A stretch of 62,921 nt of DNA from positions 1-62,921 of the forward strand of contig QBXO01000007.1 in assembly GCA_003284565.1 (NCBI GenBank), in the 5' to 3' direction. This document shows positions 37,721 through 48,687 of this stretch, in pieces (position 1 is the first letter of the stretch; every line of letters begins with the position of its first letter). The stretch comes from SAR116 cluster bacterium AG-321-K23. GTDB lineage: Bacteria; Pseudomonadota; Alphaproteobacteria; Puniceispirillales; Marisalimonadaceae. Both the position numbers and the translations under genes were made by a program. Under the pieces are notes generated by a model. The model ran no database searches. It saw only the letters and a list, made by a program, of their open reading frames with translations, and was not told the DNA's origin.

Positions 37721-38143
37721 ATGTATAATCGTATAAATAATAAAATGCATAAAAAAAATAAAGTTATTAGTCAGATTAATGTAACTCCGTTTGTTGATGT
37801 TATGTTAGTTTTGTTAATAGTTTTTATGATTACTGCACCATTGTTAACTGTAGGAGTTTCTGTAGATCTCCCAAAAACTAAAGCTTCACAGTTAAACTCT
37901 AAAGGTGATCCTATCATAATCAGTATTAAGAAAAACGGTGTATTATTTATACAGGAAAGAGAAATTGATACTGTTCAATTATTACCTAGGCTAAAAGCTA
38001 TTTCTTCTGGAAACAAAAATCTTAGGGTATATGTTAGGGGTGATAAAGATGTTCCATATGGCTTAGTATTAAATACAATTGCTAAAATTAAAAGTTCTGG
38101 TTTTAAGAAAGTTGCCTTAGTAGCTAAGTTGCAAGAAGGTTAG
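37721..38143 (+). CDS. tolR: TolR
   Basis: The 140-aa protein has the TolR/ExbD transmembrane helix with the essential Asp in TPFVDVMLVLLIVFMITAP, then a periplasmic domain ending LRVYVRGDKDVPYGLV. It partners TolQ as the proton-coupled stator. It starts directly after tolQ and is followed by tolA after 4 bases. Confidence 0.96.
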   Translation: MYNRINNKMHKKNKVISQINVTPFVDVMLVLLIVFMITAPLLTVGVSVDLPKTKASQLNSKGDPIIISIKKNGVLFIQEREIDTVQLLPRLKAISSGNKNLRVYVRGDKDVPYGLVLNTIAKIKSSGFKKVALVAKLQEG

Positions 38144-38147
38144 GATC

Positions 38148-39029
38148 ATGATTAGATCGACTTTTATTTCTTTTGGATTACACTCTTTTCTACTTACCTT
38201 AGCTTATTATGGCCTGCCAGCCATGAAAACCAAAGAACCTATTGAACTACCAATTGATATTGTTGAAGAAACTCCAATCACTTCTAAAACTTCTCTAAAG
38301 TTAGGAGAAACTGATAAGAGAAAAATTAAAAAAATAAATAAAAAAATTGTAAAACAAGAAAAGATTAAGAAAAATCCACCACCACCACCCATTCCAAGTA
38401 AAAAAGTAATAGAAAAAAAAAATTTGGCTTTGAAAAAAGAGAAGGAAATTAGAGAGATTGCTTCACTCATCAAAAAAAAGCCAAAAATTGAAACAAAAAA
38501 GAAAAATAAGTCAAAGCCCCCAAAAATTATCAAAAAACCAGAAAAGTTAAAAAACAAACAAAAAGAGAGTTTTGCAAGGGGTATACTCAAGACTTTGACA
38601 AAACCAGAAGCCATAAAAGAAAATATAAAAAAAAATAAGAAAAGTAGTAACAAAGATGTTTTAAAAAAAATAAAGACATTAGTTGGTAATTCTCGCAGAC
38701 AAGTCCAACAAACAGAAATAAAATTAAGTCAAACAGATATCAATCGAATACAAATGCATGTTACAAAATACTTTAATCTTTCATACGCCGCTACTGAGGT
38801 GAAAATAATTATACCTTTAAAAATCAGTGCAAATACTGATGGAACTATAAAAAGTGCGAGAATTCTTGATAAATATTCCTACGAGAAAGATAAATTTTAT
38901 AGAGCAGCGGCAGATGCTGCAAGAAGAGCGGTTCTGGATAGTTCACCATTACCTCTTCCTAAAGGTAAAGAAAAAAAATTCCAAAACTTCATTTTCGATT
39001 TTAACACCTCTTTCATTAATAATTATTAA
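38148..39029 (+). CDS. tolA: TolA
   Basis: The 293-aa protein has a single N-terminal helix (about residues 4-25), a long Lys-rich, partly helical domain II with a PPPPP run near residue 80, and a C-terminal domain III with the TonB/TolA fold (INRIQMHVTKYFNLS, VIIPLKISANTDGTIKSARI, AADAARRAVLDSSPLPLP). It links the inner-membrane motor to TolB-Pal. An antisense Phe/Leu-rich frame over domain II is only the mirror of the Lys codons. Confidence 0.93.
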   Translation: MIRSTFISFGLHSFLLTLAYYGLPAMKTKEPIELPIDIVEETPITSKTSLKLGETDKRKIKKINKKIVKQEKIKKNPPPPPIPSKKVIEKKNLALKKEKEIREIASLIKKKPKIETKKKNKSKPPKIIKKPEKLKNKQKESFARGILKTLTKPEAIKENIKKNKKSSNKDVLKKIKTLVGNSRRQVQQTEIKLSQTDINRIQMHVTKYFNLSYAATEVKIIIPLKISANTDGTIKSARILDKYSYEKDKFYRAAADAARRAVLDSSPLPLPKGKEKKFQNFIFDFNTSFINNY

Positions 39030-39057
39030 TTGAACTTTTTCTTTCTTTTGCCATAAT
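39030..39057 (+). promoter_or_regulatory. Possible promoter for tolB-pal
   Basis: TTGAAC and CATAAT with a 16-base spacer resemble a sigma-70 promoter, beginning directly after the tolA stop in the 84-base gap before tolB. An internal promoter would separate TolB-Pal expression from TolQRA. The match is moderate. Confidence 0.4.
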
Positions 39058-39113
39058 CCTGCCTCATAAAACAAATAGTTATTTAAATTATTATAAATAG
39101 GTTGAGGTAAGTT

Positions 39114-40454
39114 TTGTATAAAAGTTTTAAGTTGATAGTTTGTCAGACAGTCATACTACTCATATCACTTTTCTTTTCAAAGGCGTTTTCAGAAGATTTA
39201 AGGATTAAAATTAATTCTGGTCAAGTTGAACCATTACCCATAGCTATAGCAAATTTCACTGGAGAAGAAGGCCGCTCTAGTAAAATTGGAATGCAAATTT
39301 CAACGGTTGTTTCAAATAACTTAGTTGGTTCGGGTCAATTTAAGGCTATAGAAAGCGCAGCTTTTATAGCACCTCCAACTAGTCCTTCAGTAAGACCTAA
39401 TTTTACAGATTGGTCACCTTTAGGGATTAAAGCACTAATTACTGGATCTGTTAAAAAAATTAATGATAAACAAATTGAAGTGGAATTTAGATTATGGGAT
39501 GTAATCGCTGAAACAGACTTAATAGGTTTAAGATTGTCAGTAAATTCAAAAGCTTGGCGAAGGGTAGCACATATTATTTCTGATGAAATATTTGAACGAT
39601 TGTCCGGAGATAGTGGTTATTTTGATACAAGAATTGTTTATGTAGCTGAATCAGGACCTCAAAACAAACGTATCAAAAGACTTGCTATTATGGATCAAGA
39701 TGGAGAAAATCATCAGTTTTTGACCGATGGGAGTTTTTTAGTACTTACTCCAAGGTTTTCTCCTACTTCACAAGAGATTACATATCTTGCATATTTTAAA
39801 AATGAGCCAAGGGTCTATATTTTTAATCTAGAAACAGGGCAGCAAGAGTTGTTAGGATCCTTTCCAGGCATGACATTCGCTCCCCGTTTCTCACCTGCAG
39901 GTGATAAAATTATAATGAGTCTAGCTGAAAAGGGTGTAACAGATATTTATACTATGGATTTAAATAATCAGGTAGTAGATAGACTTACTAACAGCCCATC
40001 TATAGATACTTCACCAAGTTTTTCACCTGATGGTAAAAAGATTATATTTAATTCAGATCGTGGAGGGACACAACAATTGTATATAATGGATTCTGATGGA
40101 AGAAATGTTAAAAGAATTTCATTTGGTAAAGGAAGGTATGCAACACCAGTTTGGGCACCAAAAGGAGAACTGATTGCATTTACTAAAATGCTTAAAAATA
40201 CATTTTATATTGGAGTTATGTCGCCAGATGGATCTGGAGAAAGATTATTAGCACAAGGATATTTAGTTGAGGGACCAACTTGGGCGCCCAATGGTAGAGT
40301 ACTTATGTATTTTAAACAAAAAGCTCCAATTGACGACGGAAAAAGTACTAATGTAAATCTATTTAAAATTGATATTACAGGATTTAGAGAAACAAGAATA
40401 GTTACACCTAGTGATGGTTCAGATCCAGCATGGTCACCATTATTACCGAATTAA
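39114..40454 (+). CDS. tolB: TolB translocation protein
   Basis: The 446-aa protein has an N-terminal signal peptide (about residues 1-27, ending SKAFSE), the alpha/beta amino-terminal domain ([23 protein letters not shown]) and a six-bladed beta-propeller with repeated blocks such as [16 protein letters not shown] and [11 protein letters not shown]. TolB binds Pal and TolA in the periplasm. The start is TTG with GAGG six bases before. Confidence 0.97.
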   Translation: MYKSFKLIVCQTVILLISLFFSKAFSEDLRIKINSGQVEPLPIAIANFTGEEGRSSKIGMQISTVVSNNLVGSGQFKAIESAAFIAPPTSPSVRPNFTDWSPLGIKALITGSVKKINDKQIEVEFRLWDVIAETDLIGLRLSVNSKAWRRVAHIISDEIFERLSGDSGYFDTRIVYVAESGPQNKRIKRLAIMDQDGENHQFLTDGSFLVLTPRFSPTSQEITYLAYFKNEPRVYIFNLETGQQELLGSFPGMTFAPRFSPAGDKIIMSLAEKGVTDIYTMDLNNQVVDRLTNSPSIDTSPSFSPDGKKIIFNSDRGGTQQLYIMDSDGRNVKRISFGKGRYATPVWAPKGELIAFTKMLKNTFYIGVMSPDGSGERLLAQGYLVEGPTWAPNGRVLMYFKQKAPIDDGKSTNVNLFKIDITGFRETRIVTPSDGSDPAWSPLLPN

Positions 40455-40560
40455 AAACAGAGATTAAAAAAAGTTGAATTTTAAATTTAATTGCGTTAGG
40501 GTCAACGAAATTTGTAAAATAAGCACTTTATAATTAACAGCAAGTTTTAAGGAGTTTGAA

Positions 40561-41082
40561 ATGAATAAAAAAATTATAGCTATAATTGGGGCTGTATCAT
40601 TACTTTCAGCATGTGAGACTGCCTCACAAAAGGTAGTGAGTGGTACATCCGCATCTGGTAGTGCTTCAGCTTCAAGCTCAGCTAAAAGCTCAGTTGATAA
40701 AAAGAAAAGTTTATTTGCTGCCGCCAAACAAACTGCCGCAGATAAATTAATTGCAGTAGGTGACAGAGTTTTATTCGATTATGACTCTGCTAAACTAGAT
40801 GCTAGTGCAAAAATACTTCTTGATGCGCAATCAAGATTTTTAAGAGCTAATACAGACCTAAATTTCATAGTTGAAGGTCATTGTGATGAGCGTGGTACTA
40901 GAGAGTATAACTTAGCTTTAGGCGAGCAAAGAGCCACAGCTGTTAGAGATTATCTAGTTATACAAGGTATCGATCCTGATAGAATAAAGGTCATTTCTTA
41001 TGGTAAAGAAAAGCCAGCTGTAGTTGGATCAAATACCATGGCTTGGTCTAAAAACAGACGTGCTGTTACTATTATTGATTAA
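40561..41082 (+). CDS. pal: Peptidoglycan-associated lipoprotein Pal
   Basis: The 173-aa lipoprotein has a lipobox LLSAC with Cys18 as lipid site, a Ser/Ala-rich linker, and an OmpA-like domain (RVLFDYDSAKLD, IVEGHCDERGTREYNLALGEQRA, ISYGKEKPAV) that binds diaminopimelate. A strong AAGGAG site precedes the ATG. A perfect TATAAT at 40529-40534 lacks a good -35, so a dedicated promoter is uncertain. Confidence 0.97.
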   Translation: MNKKIIAIIGAVSLLSACETASQKVVSGTSASGSASASSSAKSSVDKKKSLFAAAKQTAADKLIAVGDRVLFDYDSAKLDASAKILLDAQSRFLRANTDLNFIVEGHCDERGTREYNLALGEQRATAVRDYLVIQGIDPDRIKVISYGKEKPAVVGSNTMAWSKNRRAVTIID

Positions 41083-41138
41083 GTCTAATTACTTATAGAT
41101 TAATCTCTATTTTGATACATTTTTTTATAGGTATATTA

Positions 41139-42086
41139 ATGTTCAAACCATTAAAAATACTTGTCTATATAATAATATGCTTGTCATCAACATTGGCTTT
41201 TTCTCAATCAATTGATGGTCTTCAAGAAATTGTAAAGCTTCAACAAGATAAAATTTCTAGTATAGAAGATAATTTAAAAAAATTAATTGGCTCTGTTGAA
41301 GAGCAATCAAATCTTAATAAATCTGTTAATAACTCAAAATTTATTGATGACAAGATAAATGACATTAGTCAAAAATTGAGATTATTAGAAAATAATATGA
41401 AAAATATTACAAACTTAGCCTATAATTTAGATTTTGCACTTAAAAGGATAGAGCGTCATTTAGAGTTATCTTCAATTCAGGATAAGGTTAATTCTAAAAA
41501 TAGTCTAAATTCTAATAAAAAAAACGAAGCTAAGGTTTTAAATAAACCTGAAGTTAAACAAGAAAGTTTAAATTCAAAAACAGAGGGTGTATTAGGTTTT
41601 ATTAAAGAAACCGATGATAACAAAGATAAAGCTGTAGAGACTATTGACGATGATCAGAAAAATAAAGGTGAAAACGGATCTTTTCTGCCAAAAGAAACAG
41701 CTGAAGAAAATTTTAACTATGCGCTAGATCTCGCAAGTCAGCTTAATTTTGAAAGCGCCGAAAAAGCTTTTAAAGAATTTCTAATAAAACATAAAGAAAG
41801 CAAGAAAGTTGCAGATGCACAATATTGGTTAGGTAGAGTATATTTTGCACAAAAGAAGTTTGAAGAGGCTGCTATAGCTTTAGCAGAGTTTAACAGCGTT
41901 TTTCCAAATGATCCTAGGTTTCAGGAAACAACTTTATTAATTGCAGAATCTGCTGTCAATTTTGCTCCTAAGGATCAGTTATGTGATATTTTGAATCAAT
42001 CACTCGAGTTCATGGTTAATCCATCTGATAAATTTATAAATAGAATTAATAATCTAAAAAATAAAAAGCAGTGCACTTCTGGATGA
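41139..42086 (+). CDS. cpoB: CpoB (YbgF), Tol-Pal system coordinator
   Basis: The protein of about 315 aa has a signal peptide (to about residue 24, LAFSQ), an N-terminal coiled coil (LQEIVKLQQDKISSIEDNL), a low-complexity linker and C-terminal TPR repeats (NFYA-like NYALDLASQLNFESAEKAFKE; AQYWLGRVYFAQKKFEEAAI). It coordinates Tol and septal peptidoglycan synthesis. I place the start at the ATG 41139, with AGG 7 bases before, not the earlier TTG. It overlaps tilS as ATGA. Confidence 0.9.
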   Translation: MFKPLKILVYIIICLSSTLAFSQSIDGLQEIVKLQQDKISSIEDNLKKLIGSVEEQSNLNKSVNNSKFIDDKINDISQKLRLLENNMKNITNLAYNLDFALKRIERHLELSSIQDKVNSKNSLNSNKKNEAKVLNKPEVKQESLNSKTEGVLGFIKETDDNKDKAVETIDDDQKNKGENGSFLPKETAEENFNYALDLASQLNFESAEKAFKEFLIKHKESKKVADAQYWLGRVYFAQKKFEEAAIALAEFNSVFPNDPRFQETTLLIAESAVNFAPKDQLCDILNQSLEFMVNPSDKFINRINNLKNKKQCTSG

Positions 42087-43375
42087 TCTCGAATTTTGAT
42101 GATCATTTTAATAAATTATTAAAAAACTTCAAGAGTAACAACAAGTTTATTCTAGGTTTATCTGGTGGTATAGATTCTACGGCTTTGTTACATTTAATAA
42201 AAAATTTCATAGATAATAAAAGAAATATTTCCATAGATTGCATGCCAATAATTATTGATCATAACCTAAGAAATGAATCTGAAAAAGAATCTAAAGAGGT
42301 TAAGAAAATAGCTCAGAATCTAGGTTTTGATACACAAATAAAAAAAATTAATGTATTCAAGCCTTCTGGTAATATCCAAAATTGGGCCAGAAAACAAAGA
42401 AGATTCATACTATATAAAAAATGCTTAGAATTATCTGCAAATTTAATTCTGGGACACCATTTTGATGATCAAGCTGAGACGTTATTTATGCGTATGTCAA
42501 AAAAATCTGGCCTAGATGGTCTCTCAGGAATGAGTGAAATAAGTTTGTGGAACGGTGTTTTTATTATTAGGCCCCTTTTATTTTATACAAAAAAACAGAT
42601 TAAAAATTATGTGATAAATAAAAAAATTAATTATTTTGAAGACAACTCAAACTTTAATACCAATTTTGAAAGAGTAAAAACTAGATTATATCTAAAATGT
42701 ATTAAAAAAAAAATATGGCCTAATATTTCCTATGATCTTAACAACTTCAGTAATATCAATTCTAACTTAATAAAAAAAACTGATTATTTTTTTAATATTT
42801 GGGCTAATAAAAACATAATAATACATGAAGGTGGAGCTGTAAGAGTTGACTATGAAAGTTTAAGAAACATTTTTGAAAAATCGTATTTATTTGCTGTAAG
42901 AATAGTTGGTAAAATTATCCAAACCGTCGGAGGAAATGAATATGCCCCAAAAAGAAAAAAAACACATGAACTTATATGTTCTCTGTTTATAGAACAATTT
43001 AATAAGAAAAGTCTTGGAAATGTGAATGTTTTTTCAAGTGAAGGTTATCTTTTTTTTATAAGGGAAAATAGAAACCTAAATTTTGAATTTAATATAAAAA
43101 AAAATAAATACTACATATTCGACGGCAGATTTTTAGTAAAAAGTGCACTCCCAGGAAAGCTTCGGAAGTATGATAATAGTGATTTAATGGTAATTGATAA
43201 TAAAAATCCTTTTAATAAGTATCGTAATTGGATAAATAATACAATTCCTTACTTAGAAACCCTTGAAGGAAAGACTATCAACCCCCATTTAACTATTATT
43301 AATCAAAACTCAATAGTAAATAATGAAAATAATAAGTGTTTCAGCCTTTACCTTTTCAACAGAATTTTGATATAA
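42083..43375 (+). CDS. tilS: tRNA(Ile)-lysidine synthase
   Basis: The protein of about 430 aa has the PP-loop ATPase motif LGLSGGIDSTALLH and the TilS signatures NIQNWARKQRR and LGHHFDDQAETLFMR; the C-terminal region is divergent. It converts C34 of the CAU-anticodon tRNA-Ile2 to lysidine so it reads AUA. The start at 42083 shares ATGA with the cpoB stop; an upstream GTG at 42071 is possible. The likely substrate tRNA is at 13679. Confidence 0.94.
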   Translation: MISNFDDHFNKLLKNFKSNNKFILGLSGGIDSTALLHLIKNFIDNKRNISIDCMPIIIDHNLRNESEKESKEVKKIAQNLGFDTQIKKINVFKPSGNIQNWARKQRRFILYKKCLELSANLILGHHFDDQAETLFMRMSKKSGLDGLSGMSEISLWNGVFIIRPLLFYTKKQIKNYVINKKINYFEDNSNFNTNFERVKTRLYLKCIKKKIWPNISYDLNNFSNINSNLIKKTDYFFNIWANKNIIIHEGGAVRVDYESLRNIFEKSYLFAVRIVGKIIQTVGGNEYAPKRKKTHELICSLFIEQFNKKSLGNVNVFSSEGYLFFIRENRNLNFEFNIKKNKYYIFDGRFLVKSALPGKLRKYDNSDLMVIDNKNPFNKYRNWINNTIPYLETLEGKTINPHLTIINQNSIVNNENNKCFSLYLFNRILI

Positions 43376-43401
43376 TTAACTTTTAAATTAAAAGGAAAAT
43401 A

Positions 43402-45330
43402 ATGAATAATTTTGGAAAGAATATAGCTGTTTGGGTTATAATATCGCTTGTTTTAGTTGCAATATTTAATGTTTTTCAAGGTGGATCTTCAAAAAGACAA
43501 GGCAATGTAATTGCTTATTCAGACTTTTTAGCAAGAGTTAATGCAGGGGAAGTAAGAGAAGTTAGTATACAAGGCGATAAGATATTTGGTGCTTCTAGTA
43601 GTGGTGTTCCTTTTTATTCATTCATTCCAAAAGAAGAAGAATTGGCTAACAAGTTATCTGAAAAGGGTATAAAAGTTACTTCAGAACCTGATGAAAGTAG
43701 TATGCCAGGCATTTTATCAGTGTTAATTTCATGGTTTCCAATGCTTTTGTTTATAGGAGTTTGGATCTTTTTTATGAAACAAATGCAAGGCGGCGCTAAG
43801 GGAGCTATGGGTTTTGGAAAATCAAAAGCAAAACTTCTTACTGAACATAGAGATAAAGTTACATTTAGAGATGTTGCTGGCATTGATGAAGCTAAAGCTG
43901 AATTAGAAGAAATCGTAGAATTTTTGAAAGACCCAAGTAGATTTCAAAAACTCGGTGGAAAAATTCCCAAGGGCGTTTTATTAGTCGGACCTCCTGGTAC
44001 AGGTAAAACATTATTAGCAAAAGCTGTTGCTGGTGAAGCGGGTGTTCCTTTTTTTACTATTTCAGGCTCGGATTTTGTTGAGATGTTCGTTGGGGTTGGT
44101 GCATCTAGAGTAAGAGATATGTTTGAACAAGGTAAAAAAAATTCACCATGTATTATATTTATCGATGAAATAGATGCTATGGGAAGACATAGAGGTGCAG
44201 GTTTAGGTGGTGGCAATGATGAAAGAGAGCAAACTCTTAATCAACTTTTAGTTGAAATGGACGGTTTCGAAACTAACGAAGGCGTAATTTTAGTTGCTGC
44301 AACAAACCGTCCTGATGTGTTAGACCCCGCTTTATTAAGACCTGGAAGATTTGATCGCCAAGTTGTGGTACCAAATCCAGATATGATTGGTAGAGAAAAA
44401 ATTTTAAAAGTACATATGAAAAAAGTTCCACTATCTTCAGATGTTGTTCCAAAAACAATAGCACGAGGAACGCCAGGTTTTTCAGGTGCTGACCTCGCAA
44501 ATTTAGTTAATGAAGCTGCATTGTTATCAGCAAGAAAAGGTAGAAATAATGTCAGCATGGTTGAATTTGAAGAAGCTAAAGACAAAGTTATGATGGGGTC
44601 TGAGAGAAGATCAATGGTAATGACTGATGAAGAAAGAAAACTTACGGCTTATCATGAAGCTGGTCATGCTGTAGTAGCTGCTTACTCACCTGCGAGTGAC
44701 CCAATACATAAAGCTACTATCATTCCTAGAGGTAGGGCTCTTGGTATGGTAATGAGATTGCCTGAAGGGGACAGAGTTTCAATGGCTAAAGATAAGCTCT
44801 ATGCTGACCTCAGAGTTGCTTGTGGAGGGAGAATAGCGGAAGAAATGATTTTTGGTAAAGAAAAAGTTACCACAGGTGCAAGCTCAGATATTAGAATGGT
44901 ATCAGATATAGCTAGAAGGATGGTAACTGAATGGGGTCTTTCAGATAAACTTGGTTTTTTAGCCTACGAGGCAAATGAACAAGAGGTTTTTCTTGGTAGG
45001 TCAGTCTCTCAACAAAAAAATGTTTCAGATAATACAGCATCTATTGTCGATCAAGAAATTAGAAGAATTGCAGATTCCGTTTATTTGGATGCACAAAAAA
45101 TGCTAAAAAAATACTCAAAGCAACTCGAAAGAGTAGCTGAAGCCTTGCTTGAGTATGAAACATTAGATGGTGATCAAATTAAAGATTTGTGCAAAGGATT
45201 AAATATATCAATAAAGAAATCTAATGACAAAGACGATACACCTAAAGCAAAAAAACCCAAAAAAAGAGCTGGTATACCCTCTACTACTGCTAAGCAAACA
45301 ATTGTGACTAATGAGATAGATAATTCATAA
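43402..45330 (+). CDS. ftsH: ATP-dependent zinc metalloprotease FtsH
   Basis: The 642-aa membrane protease has two transmembrane helices (about residues 8-24 and 105-125), an AAA domain with Walker A GPPGTGKT at about residue 196, the FVG pore loop ([15 protein letters not shown]), SRH region, and a zinc protease domain with HEAGH at about residue 418. It degrades membrane and regulatory proteins, including RpoH in E. coli; rpoH lies at 54764. A ribosome-binding site AAAAGGAAA precedes the ATG. Confidence 0.98.
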   Translation: MNNFGKNIAVWVIISLVLVAIFNVFQGGSSKRQGNVIAYSDFLARVNAGEVREVSIQGDKIFGASSSGVPFYSFIPKEEELANKLSEKGIKVTSEPDESSMPGILSVLISWFPMLLFIGVWIFFMKQMQGGAKGAMGFGKSKAKLLTEHRDKVTFRDVAGIDEAKAELEEIVEFLKDPSRFQKLGGKIPKGVLLVGPPGTGKTLLAKAVAGEAGVPFFTISGSDFVEMFVGVGASRVRDMFEQGKKNSPCIIFIDEIDAMGRHRGAGLGGGNDEREQTLNQLLVEMDGFETNEGVILVAATNRPDVLDPALLRPGRFDRQVVVPNPDMIGREKILKVHMKKVPLSSDVVPKTIARGTPGFSGADLANLVNEAALLSARKGRNNVSMVEFEEAKDKVMMGSERRSMVMTDEERKLTAYHEAGHAVVAAYSPASDPIHKATIIPRGRALGMVMRLPEGDRVSMAKDKLYADLRVACGGRIAEEMIFGKEKVTTGASSDIRMVSDIARRMVTEWGLSDKLGFLAYEANEQEVFLGRSVSQQKNVSDNTASIVDQEIRRIADSVYLDAQKMLKKYSKQLERVAEALLEYETLDGDQIKDLCKGLNISIKKSNDKDDTPKAKKPKKRAGIPSTTAKQTIVTNEIDNS

Positions 45331-45355
45331 TATTTAAGATTTCATAGATTTATGT

Positions 45356-46492
45356 ATGGCCTTTGTAAAAAAAACAAGATATCTACTAGCCCCGCCATAT
45401 TGCAAAACAGTTGAAACTTTTATAAGTCCAATACCTGTATCACTATCTGAAATTTCAGATGGTTTGAGGTTAGCTGGTGGATGGAGATATTTTAAAAATT
45501 TAAGAATTATTCAAAAAAAAAATAATTCTTTAATAGAAGTTCAAATGCCTACTAAAGAATTATTAAAGGTTGCTAAAAAATACAGTAAAAACGCATTAAG
45601 TGAAGCTGAATCTCTAATAGAAAATTTAGTTAACAATAGAGGTTCTTTCGCAAAACTCGATATGTCCAACCCCCACATAATGGGTGTTATTAATATAACA
45701 CCAGACAGTTTTTACAAAAACAGCCAAATTACTAACATTAATAAACTTAACAAAAATTTTTATGAAATGATCAATGATGGAGCTTCTATAGTTGATATTG
45801 GAGGAGAATCTAGTAGACCTGGAGCAAAAAAAATTTCTGTAGCAGAAGAAAAAAATAGAGTGGTTGGGCCTATACAACAGCTGAAAAATTACAAAATAAA
45901 TTCGTTAATTTCATTAGATTCAAGAAATTTATCGACAATGAAAACATGTCACAAAATCGGCGTAGATATATTTAATGACATTACAGCATTTGAGGAGAGA
46001 AATAAGATTGAATTTATCTCAAAAACAGCCTCTCCAATAATAATAATGCATATGCAAAAAAAACCTATAAATATGCAAAAAAATCCTAAATATAGCTTTG
46101 CTCCTATTGATATTTACAAATTTTTTTCCAAAAAAATTATTGATTTGATTGAGGCTGGTGTAAAAAAATCAAATATTGTTGTTGATCCAGGAATTGGATT
46201 TGGAAAAACTTTATCTGATAACTTAAATATTTTTAAATATTTACCACTTTTTCACGGTTTAGGTGTTCCAATTTTGATTGGGGCAAGTAGAAAATCACTT
46301 ATTGCTGATCTTACTATTAAGGATTATAAATTACGTAGGAAAAATAAAAAAGACATAAGTCCAAGTAAAAGGTTGAGCGGCTCGTTAGCATTTGCTATTC
46401 ATGCAAATATGTGTGGAGTACAAATATTAAGAACACATGATGTGTTTGAAACTAATCAGGCTTTATTATGTCAAAAGTCTCTATATTTATAG
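45356..46492 (+). CDS. folP: Dihydropteroate synthase with N-terminal extension
   Basis: The 378-aa protein carries the DHPS core from about residue 105 (HIMGVINITPDSF, DGASIVDIGGESSRPGA, ISLDSRN, IVVDPGIGFGKT, ILIGASRKS). About 100 extra N-terminal residues form a separate small domain, as in other alphaproteobacterial FolP proteins. It joins pABA to the pterin in folate synthesis. The stop is 7 bases before glmM. Confidence 0.93.
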   Translation: MAFVKKTRYLLAPPYCKTVETFISPIPVSLSEISDGLRLAGGWRYFKNLRIIQKKNNSLIEVQMPTKELLKVAKKYSKNALSEAESLIENLVNNRGSFAKLDMSNPHIMGVINITPDSFYKNSQITNINKLNKNFYEMINDGASIVDIGGESSRPGAKKISVAEEKNRVVGPIQQLKNYKINSLISLDSRNLSTMKTCHKIGVDIFNDITAFEERNKIEFISKTASPIIIMHMQKKPINMQKNPKYSFAPIDIYKFFSKKIIDLIEAGVKKSNIVVDPGIGFGKTLSDNLNIFKYLPLFHGLGVPILIGASRKSLIADLTIKDYKLRRKNKKDISPSKRLSGSLAFAIHANMCGVQILRTHDVFETNQALLCQKSLYL

Positions 46493-46499
46493 GCTAAAA

Positions 46500-47873
46500 A
46501 TGATCCAAACTACATTTAATAGTAATCAAAGGTTATTTGGTACTGATGGTATTAGAGGTACTGTAAATAAAGATAAGGTTACGGCACTAATGGCTGTAAA
46601 TTTAGCTATGGCAGCGGGTGAATATTTTTATGGAAGGGCAGGAACGAAAAGATCACGAGTATTAATTGGAAAAGATACTAGGTTGTCTGGATATATGCTA
46701 GAGCCAGCACTTGTTGCCGGTTTTACTTCTGTAGGTCTTGATTCTATTACTACTGGGCCACTTCCTACCCCAGCAATTGCTCATTTAACAAGAGTTCTAA
46801 GATGTGACTTAGGAGTAATGATTTCTGCTTCACATAATCCATACCAAGATAATGGAATAAAATTATTTGGCGCTGATGGTTTCAAATTAAATGATGAAGT
46901 TGAAAATGAAATTCAATCAAGGATGATTAGCGGTCCTATCCTTGCGAAGTCAGAAAATTTAGGTAGAGCAAGAAGGATGGAAGATGCAATTGGAAGATAT
47001 TCTGAATTTGTAAAACAAGTATTACCTAAACGTGAAGACTTAACCTCTATGAAAGTAGTTTTAGATTGTTCTAATGGTGCATCATACAAAGTTGGACCAG
47101 AGGTGCTATTTGAACTTGGGGCTGACTCCGTTATTATAGGAGCAGAACCCAATGGCAAAAATATAAATTTAGACTGTGGTGCAATGTATCCAGAAAACAT
47201 GGCAAAAACCACAAAACTTGAGGGAGCACATTTAGGCATTGCACTTGATGGAGACGCAGATAGAGTAATTTTCTCAGATGAAAATGGAGAAATAATTAAT
47301 GGTGACCAAATAATTGCAGTATTAGCTAGAGAGATGCAAAACAAAAATGAATTAATAGATAATCAGGTTGTTGGTACATTGATGTCTAATTTAGGATTAG
47401 AAAATTATTTGAATAAATTAAATATTGATCTCCACAGAACAAATGTAGGCGATCGATACATTTTGGATAAAATGATAAAATCAAATTCTAAACTTGGAGG
47501 GGAACCATCTGGTCATATATTACTTTCTGATTTTGCTAAAACAGGTGATGGGTTGTTAACTGCAATTAAAATAATATCTCTTCTTAAAAAGTCTAGTCTA
47601 AAAGCTTCTGAATTTTTAAGACCATTTAAACCTATACCTCAATTACTAAAAAATCTTAAAAACATCGATAAAAAAGTACTATTAAATAAAAATGTAATTA
47701 ATTTAGTTGAAAAACAGAAACAAAATTTAGGTGAAAAAGGAAGAATCTTATTGCGTCCTTCTGGTACTGAAGATTTGATTAGAATTATGGTTGAGTGTAC
47801 TGATTTAAATCTGTTAAAATCAACTACTGAGATTATTTCAAAAGCTATTTTAAAAGAAAATGACAAAAAGTAG
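46500..47873 (+). CDS. glmM: Phosphoglucosamine mutase
   Basis: The protein of about 457 aa has QRLFGTDGIRGTVN, the phosphoserine loop MISASHNPYQDNGIKLFG, the metal loop GIALDGDADRVIF and the C-terminal LLRPSGTEDLIRIM. It interconverts glucosamine 6- and 1-phosphate for UDP-GlcNAc. I place the start at the ATG 46500; the frame is open for 21 more codons inside folP, but those do not fit the family. It overlaps thiD by 14 bases. Confidence 0.97.
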   Translation: MIQTTFNSNQRLFGTDGIRGTVNKDKVTALMAVNLAMAAGEYFYGRAGTKRSRVLIGKDTRLSGYMLEPALVAGFTSVGLDSITTGPLPTPAIAHLTRVLRCDLGVMISASHNPYQDNGIKLFGADGFKLNDEVENEIQSRMISGPILAKSENLGRARRMEDAIGRYSEFVKQVLPKREDLTSMKVVLDCSNGASYKVGPEVLFELGADSVIIGAEPNGKNINLDCGAMYPENMAKTTKLEGAHLGIALDGDADRVIFSDENGEIINGDQIIAVLAREMQNKNELIDNQVVGTLMSNLGLENYLNKLNIDLHRTNVGDRYILDKMIKSNSKLGGEPSGHILLSDFAKTGDGLLTAIKIISLLKKSSLKASEFLRPFKPIPQLLKNLKNIDKKVLLNKNVINLVEKQKQNLGEKGRILLRPSGTEDLIRIMVECTDLNLLKSTTEIISKAILKENDKK

Positions 47874-48687
47874 GCTTAGTAATTTATCTAAAACTGTACT
47901 AGTTATTGCTGGTTCTGATCCGAGTGGTGGAGCTGGTATTCAAGCTGATTTGAAAACGCTTACATCTCTTGGTGTATATGGGATGACAGCAATTACGGCG
48001 CTCACAGAACAAAACACTAGAGGTGTTTTAGGAATATTTGAAATTCCTTTAGATTTTGTAACTAAACAAATTAATTGTTGTTTGTCTGATATTGGAGCCA
48101 ATGCAATTAAGATTGGCATGATGCATAATGCAGAGTTGATAAATGGTGTATATGAAGCACTTAAACAAAATGAAATAATAGGAAACAAAAAGATTAAAAT
48201 AGTTCTTGATCCAGTAATGGTCGCTAAAGGTGGTCATAGATTACTTAAAGAAGATGCAGTAAATTCACTGAAAAGTTTTATAAAAAACACAAATCCTGTT
48301 TTAACACCTAACATTCCAGAAGCAGAAATATTAACAGGAATGAAAATTAGTAATTTAGCTGAGATGAAAACTGCGGGTGAAAAAATAATTGATCTGGGTG
48401 CTGATTTTGTTGTTTTAAAGGGTGGACATATGAATAAGCCAATTATGTCAGATTTATTAATTGGTGAAAAAGTTTTAGACAAAATAGAAACAAAAAAAAT
48501 AAAAACTAAAAATACTCATGGAACAGGTTGTACAATGGCATCAGCGTTAACGGCTGGATTAGCCAAATCACTTAGCATTAAAGAGGCTTTTCAAAAAGCT
48601 CATTTTTATGTAAATCAAGCTATAATTACATCACCACGATTTGGTAATGGACATGGCCCAATAAATCATTCCTTTAACATTAATTGA
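47860..48687 (+). CDS. thiD: Hydroxymethylpyrimidine (phosphate) kinase
   Basis: The 275-aa ribokinase-fold protein has GSDPSGGAGIQADLKTLTSLGVYG, KIGMMHN, LDPVMVAKGG and the anion hole THGTGCTMASALTAGLA. It phosphorylates HMP and HMP-P in thiamine synthesis or salvage. It is the last gene of the long plus-strand run and overlaps the convergent GST gene by 8 bases. Confidence 0.95.
   Translation: MTKSRLSNLSKTVLVIAGSDPSGGAGIQADLKTLTSLGVYGMTAITALTEQNTRGVLGIFEIPLDFVTKQINCCLSDIGANAIKIGMMHNAELINGVYEALKQNEIIGNKKIKIVLDPVMVAKGGHRLLKEDAVNSLKSFIKNTNPVLTPNIPEAEILTGMKISNLAEMKTAGEKIIDLGADFVVLKGGHMNKPIMSDLLIGEKVLDKIETKKIKTKNTHGTGCTMASALTAGLAKSLSIKEAFQKAHFYVNQAIITSPRFGNGHGPINHSFNIN

Noticed and set aside
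38207-38653. 148-codon Phe/Leu-rich antisense frame in tolA
   Set aside because: It is the mirror of the Lys-rich and Pro-rich codons of TolA domain II, not a real membrane protein.
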